Origin: Branchiostoma floridae | Lineage: Eukaryota > Chordata > Leptocardii > Amphioxiformes > Branchiostomatidae | NCBI RefSeq assembly: GCF_000003815.2 | Contig: NC_049979.1 | Location: 23,417,085-23,481,084 of the forward strand | Length of the DNA: 64,000 nucleotides | Direction of reading: 5' to 3' | In this document: one piece after another, positions 59,398 through 64,000 of the stretch | Position numbering within the stretch: the stretch's first letter is position 1 | How the letters are laid out: the number at the start of each line of letters is the position of its first letter | Made by a program: the position numbers and the translations under genes | The notes under the pieces: generated by a model | What the model saw: only the letters and a program-made list of their open reading frames with translations | Database searches by the model: none | Told to the model about the DNA's origin: nothing

Positions 59398-60790
59398 ATC
59401 AGACCGTCAACAAAAGTCGCACGGCGGCTAACGGCGCAGCGAAGATACTAGCGCTATAAATAAGCGCTTCAACTAAGGATGGCAACCCGTACAATATTTT
59501 TGTATACTGTTGACCTAAGTAAAGTTTGTTGTTTATGAGGTTTTAGTTGTCTTTGAAGCTTTGACCCGAAATATTTTAAAGTCAAACTGCTGAAGAGAAG
59601 TAAGTGACTGGTACGATTATCGTAGATATGGCCCTAAAAAAACTGATAAAAGAAGCCTTCTCAATAGTCTAAAATGCAAGAGCTTCCGGGGGGGCTTCGC
59701 CCACCTGGGTCCCCCCCCCCCCCCCCACAGTGGTCCTGCCCCTGGACCCCGCCAGGGACATTCGGCGGCCCCCGGACCCCTGTCCGACGCTTTGAAAAAA
59801 TCCTGGCGAGAAGTCTGTACGGCCTGAGTCTTCAAGTTAACGTATTGTGTGGTCCCGCTTATGAATATTAATTAGCCTTCGCTTTCCTCTTCGCTGATTG
59901 GCTGAACCATTAATTGAATTAACTCTTCCTGCCGGCTAGACGCAGGTGCAGATGTCGGCTCTGTGGGGTGAACGTCCGAAAGGTCATGGCATGGAGAACG
60001 AAAGAAAACCAATTTCCCCTAAAAAAAGTGCTGTAATTAAGCCTTTTACAGTACTTTATGCCAAAAATTTTACTTTGATCATTTTACCAACTATCTTATG
60101 CCTATCTATACCAAATGTTACTCATACCAGGGTACAGGGGTGCAAAATATACCGTTATAAGACCGTCAACAACAGTCGCACGGAGCTAACAGCGCAGCGA
60201 AAATACCATCGCTAGCGTTTCAACTTCGGATAACAAGTTATAAGTACTGTTGAACTCAGTAACGTTAAAGTTTGTTTTTAGTTGCCTTTGACGGTTTGAC
60301 CTGAAATAGTGTTACGCTAAACTCCTGAAGAGAAGTTAAGTGACTGCTGCGATTATCATAGATATGCCCCTAAGAACTGATACAATATAAAGCCTTCTGA
60401 ATAGTCTAAAATGCGAGAGCCTTAGGCGGGCTTTGCTCCCCCTGGCGGGAACACTGCTATATACGGGATCATGAGGCCCAGCTTATGAATATTAATTAGC
60501 CTTTGGCCTCCTCTTCGCTGATTGGCTAGGTCTTTGATTCAATTAACTCTCCGGCTGACGCGCACAGGTGTGGCTCTGTGCGGGGTCACGGAAGGTCACG
60601 TCAGGAGGCCAAAAGAAAACAAATTTCCCTTCAGAAAAGTGCCAAAATTAATAATTTTTAAGTTGTTTATGTCAAAAATTTTACTTGAATCTTGTTACCA
60701 AGTATCTAATGCCTATCTATACCAAATTTCAGGTCAATTAATTGTAATACCAGGGTACAGGAGCCAAAAGTGTCCTTTTTTGATCAAAAA
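59398..60790. repeat. Diverged tandem duplication, about 0.7 kb per copy
   Basis: Copy A (about 59398-60146) and copy B (about 60151-60790) share, in order, GACCGTCAACAA(A/C)AGTCGCACG, CTGAAGAGAAG, GCCTTCTNAATAGTCTAAAATGC, CTTATGAATATTAATTAGCC, CTCTTCGCTGATTGGCT and ATGCCTATCTATACCAAAT. Copy A holds a 15-base C run near 59712. Neither copy has a supportable gene. Confidence 0.75.
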
Positions 60791-61640
60791 TTGGCCAAAA
60801 ATCGCAAAAATAAGCATTTTGTTGCACTGTACACCAAAAGTGTTATTGAATTTATATGAAGGGATTACCAAGGCACATCTGTGTCAAATTTCAGCTCATT
60901 CGGTTGCAATACCAAGGTACAGGAGCCAAAAGTGTCCTTTTTTGGTCAAAAATTGGTAAAAAAATCGCAAAAATAAGCATTTTGTTGTACTGTACACCAA
61001 AAGTGTTATTGAATTTATATGGGGGCATTATCAAGGCACATCTCTGTCAAATTTCAGCTCATTTGGTTGTAATACCAGGGTACAGGGGCCAAAAGTGTCC
61101 TTTTTTGGTCAAAAATTGGTCAAAAAATCGCAAAAATAAGCATTTTGTTGCACTGTACACCAAAAGTGTTATTGAATTTATATGAAGGGATTACCAAGGC
61201 ACATCTGTGTCAAATTTCAGCTCATTCGGTTGCAATACCAAGGTACAGGAGCCAAAAGTGTCCTTTTTTGGTCAAAAATTGGTCAAAAAATCGCAAAAAT
61301 AAGCATTTTGTTGTACTGTACACCAAAAGTGTTATTGAATTTATATGGGGGCATTATCAAGGCACATCTCTGTCAAATTTCAGCTCATTTGGTTGTAATA
61401 CCAGGGTACAGGGGCCAAAAGTGTCCTTTTTTGGTCAAAAATTGGTCAAAAAATCGCAAAAATAAGCATTTTGTTGTACTGTACACCAAAAGTGTTATCG
61501 AATTTATTTGGGGGCATTATCAAGGCACATCTCTGTCAAATTTCAGCTCATTTGGTTGTAATACCAGGGTACAGGGGCCAAAATATACAGTTTTGGTCTA
61601 AAATTGACCAAAAAATCTCAATTAAATCATTTTAGAGGCA
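60700..61640. repeat. Tandem repeat, unit 162-163 bp, with dimeric higher order
   Basis: The motif G(A/G)GCCAAAAGTGTCC or its equivalent starts at 60761, 60923, 61086, 61249, 61412 and 61575. Two unit types alternate: one has GAAGGGATTACCAAGGCAC, the other GGGGGCATTATCAAGGCAC. The result is a repeated dimer of about 326 bp (60923-61248 and 61249-61574). Frames across it are open by chance and shift with the 163-bp period. Confidence 0.9.
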
Positions 61641-61643
61641 GAT

Positions 61644-62030
61644 ATGAAAAAACTGAGAAAAAAGCATCAAGGTATTGGCCCATTCTACCCCTGTGCCAAA
61701 TTTCAGGTCATTCGGTCCAGGAACGGCGGAGATGAATCACTTTGAAGATTTGACAGGAGAAAGAAAGAAAGAAAGAAAGAAAGAAACATTACGAATACAA
61801 TATATTTCACCATACTATGTATGGCTGAAATATAAAAAATGAAAAAAACACCTAAGGGTATTGGCTTACTCTACCTTTGTGCCAAATTTCAAGTCAATCG
61901 GTTAAAAAACGGCGGAGTTGATTCGATTTGAAGATTTGGCAGGAGAAAGAAAGAAAGAAAGAAGAAAGAAAGAAACATTACGAATACAATATATTTCACC
62001 ATACCTATGGTATGGCTGAAATATAATGAT
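61644..62030. repeat. Two tandem copies of a (GAAA)n-containing segment
   Basis: Copies at about 61644-61830 and 61838-62030 share GTGCCAAATTTCA, ACGGCGGAG, TTTGAAGATTTG, a GAAA microsatellite, ACATTACGAATACAATATAT and ATGGCTGAAATATAA. Confidence 0.85.
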
Positions 62031-62414
62031 GCCAGTCTATCACATTAAACGAGTGTCACTTTTTATTCACCAGTGCACTTATTGAATACATGAATGCCTT
62101 GTTGGCTATGATACCATGTTTTGTCGTGTCAATTCTTGTTTACAATGTTTATGGTGCCTATTTTGACAATGTGGCCAACTTGCTTTTTTACCCATCTTTT
62201 TTTCGCCCTATCTCGCTATTTTTGCAGTCTGCTAAGGGTGTCTTACATAAGGTTTCCTTTCTGTAAGAATGAGAAGCTAACTGCATGTGTTCCGACTCTA
62301 TCGGTCTTCTTTAGTCTCAGTACTAGTATATAAATTACCAACGTCTCCACTGCCTACCCTGGGAGCCAGACAGAAACGGGTAGCTAGCGAGATTTGTTCG
62401 CGAGTTTTGTTCAG

Positions 62415-62526
62415 TCCGCCGACCTCACATTAGCGCTCCGGGGAGTTTCAGCCCGGAGGAGTTATCGCTACCCTCTTCCTAATCGGGCTTAAACTCCCCG
62501 GGGCGCTAATAGGAGCTCGGCGGGCC
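62415..62526. repeat. GC-rich inverted repeat (hairpin)
   Basis: The arm 62415-62455 (ATTAGCGCTCCGGGGAGTTT, then CAGCCCG) is complementary with a few mismatches to 62484-62526 (CGGGCTTAAACTCCCCGGGG, CGCTAATAGGAG, then CTCGGCGGG). The loop is about 28 bp. Confidence 0.8.
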
Positions 62527-62559
62527 TAATTGTCTTGGGCTACCGAATAACTGTCCTAG

Positions 62560-62870
62560 CCTGCCTGATCTCGGATGGTCCCCAGGGTACCACGGCCTAG
62601 CAATCTGGATCCAATTCCATGGATCTGCGGGCCTGAGTTCGATCCCAGGGTCGGCTCGGTTCGGCTTGGACATGTTGTAAGACATGTAAGAGATCTTTCG
62701 GAAGGGACCCCGACCTAAAATGGAACTACCTTGTTCCTACCTGGCCTGACGAACTCTAAGAGTTCTCTATGATGATAAAAGCTCCTTGGACAAACCCAGA
62801 TGACTTTCTATGTCCCATCCCGCGGTGTTGGGGGAGTACCCTGTGACGTCTTTTCCGGTCTCATGTTCCC
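62560..62870 (+). mobile_element. Possible tRNA-derived SINE
   Basis: A B-box-like GAGTTCGATCCCAGG near 62635 follows a region of tRNA-like length, and a body motif TTTCGGAAGGGACC is shared with 47930. I did not find a clear A box or target duplication. Confidence 0.35.
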
Positions 62871-63078
62871 AAAATAGGGGGCGCTTCGTCAGTTTTCTCC
62901 AAAACAAGGACGTTATATAACCAACTGAAGTATATGTACGTAACATTCATAAAGTTTTTCCCCAAATAAAGGACATTATCATGTAACACCAAAATGTAAC
63001 GTGTCTGGTTTTTAATTCCGTAAACGATTGCATGCTGCCAACTGGTGACGGTAACCACATGCTGATGCGAACAGGCCT

Positions 63079-63978
63079 TTATCACAACTTTGTCAAATTA
63101 ATTCACCAGTAGGAGAACCGTGGATCTCTGTTTGGAGAATTAATGTGATAAGGGGGTTGCAATCACATTAATTCTCCAGTAAAGATTTCTGGATCTTTCT
63201 ATGGAGAATTAATGTGATAAGGGGGTTGCTATCACATTAATTCTCCATATAAGAATCGTGGATCTCTTTATGGAGAATTAATGTGATAAGGGGGTTGCTA
63301 TCACATTAATTCTCCAGTAGAAGATTTCATGATCACTCTATGGAGAATTAATGTGATAAGGGGGTTGCTATCACATTAATTCTCCAGTAGAAGATTTCTG
63401 GATCTTTCTATGGAGAATTAATGTGATAAGGGGGTTGCTATCACATTAATTCTCCATATAAGAATCGTGGATCTCTTTATGGAGAATTAATGTGATAAGG
63501 GGGTTGCTATCACATTAATTCTCCAGTAAAGATTTCTTGATCTCTCTATGGAGAATTAATGTGATAAGGGGGTTGCTATCACATTAATTCTCCAGTAAAG
63601 ATTTCTTGATCTCTCTATGGAGAATTAATGTTATAAAGGGGTTGCTATCACATTAATTCTCCAGTAGAAGATTTCTGGATCTTTCTATGGAGAATTAATG
63701 TGATAAGGGGGTTGCTATCACATTAATTCTCCAGTAGAAGATTTCATGATCACTCTATGGAGAATTAATGTGATAAAGGGGTTGCTATCACATTAATTCT
63801 CCAGTAGAAGATTTCTGGATCTTTCTATGGAGAATTAATGTGATAAGGGGGTTGCTATCACATTAATTCTCCATATAAGAATCGTGGATCTCTTTATGGA
63901 GAATTAATGTGATAAGGGGGTTGCTATCACATTAATTCTTCAGAAGAAGGTTGAAAATCCTTTGGCGAAAAAATGTGA
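63079..63978. repeat. Palindromic tandem array, right copy (12 units)
   Basis: Units start at 63134, 63203, 63272, 63342, 63412, 63481, 63550, 63619, 63689, 63759, 63829 and 63898, a period of 69-70 bp. Each is a 44-bp palindrome, GGAGAATTAATGTGATAAGG to CACATTAATTCTCC, plus a spacer. Five spacer variants recur in different orders. The centre AAGGGGGTTGCT is the reverse complement of the left array's centre, so the two arrays are inverted relative to each other. The ends AACTTTGTCA and TGACAAAGTT are themselves inverted. Confidence 0.93.
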
Positions 63979-64000
63979 CAAAGTTTTTACTTATAGCTAT

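Noticed and set aside
60522-61601. Overlapping frames of 106-145 codons with similar Lys/Leu/Ile-rich sequence
   Set aside because: They arise from a 162-163 bp tandem repeat. Because 163 is not a multiple of three the frame shifts from copy to copy, so there is no selection for coding.
63134-63941. CRISPR-like pattern of invariant palindromic repeats and 25-bp spacers
   Set aside because: The DNA is eukaryotic, the spacers recur in a few types, there are no cas genes, and the repeats are long perfect palindromes typical of a tandem satellite or fold-back arm.

Overview
This window looks like invertebrate deuterostome nuclear DNA, most likely amphioxus (Branchiostoma). The genes are densely interrupted by introns with GT-AG junctions. 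Their products are closest, from memory, to vertebrate mitochondrial and nuclear proteins. A TIR-plus-Death protein is present, of the kind common in amphioxus innate-immunity gene sets, and the introns are full of short inverted-repeat elements and tRNA-derived SINEs. Two runs of N (669-1436 and 47128-47227) show it is a draft assembly. The species call is inference; no sequence search was possible.

Layout. 1-4083 is a tandem satellite with a unit of about 219 bp, followed by a diverged array of about 213 bp (4100-5480) and a fold-back element (5662-6294). 7204-8580 is a single-exon BTBD17-like BTB/BACK gene. 10766-25230 is a 17-exon SRBD1 (Tex family, S1 RNA-binding) gene; I followed every junction in phase to give an 801-residue protein. 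27008-31487 is a 10-exon gene for a 557-residue protein with an N-terminal TIR domain, a long low-complexity linker and a C-terminal Death domain. 33049-46555 is a 13-exon ABCB10-type mitochondrial ABC half-transporter (742 residues) containing two alternative versions of exon 5. 50861-51473 is the first coding exon of a secreted or membrane protein with a beta-helix-like segment and an SRCR domain, resembling the N-terminus of Bark beetle/Anakonda proteins; its other exons were not found. From about 51.5 kb to the end I see no convincing exons. That stretch ends in a repeat block (56.75-63.95 kb) bounded by two palindromic arrays in opposite orientation.

All recognised genes lie on the + strand. 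They do not form an operon or an obvious pathway and are ordinary eukaryotic neighbours. The most notable points are: (i) the TIR-linker-Death protein, whose TIR resembles the bacterial-type TIR_2 group more than Toll/MyD88 TIRs, and whose domain order is the reverse of MyD88; (ii) two 147-bp, in-phase, 25/49-identical exons in ABCB10 that look mutually exclusive; (iii) a tandem triplication in SRBD1 of the exon segment carrying the YqgF active-site motif; and (iv) a fold-back-like composite repeat with inverted tandem arrays.
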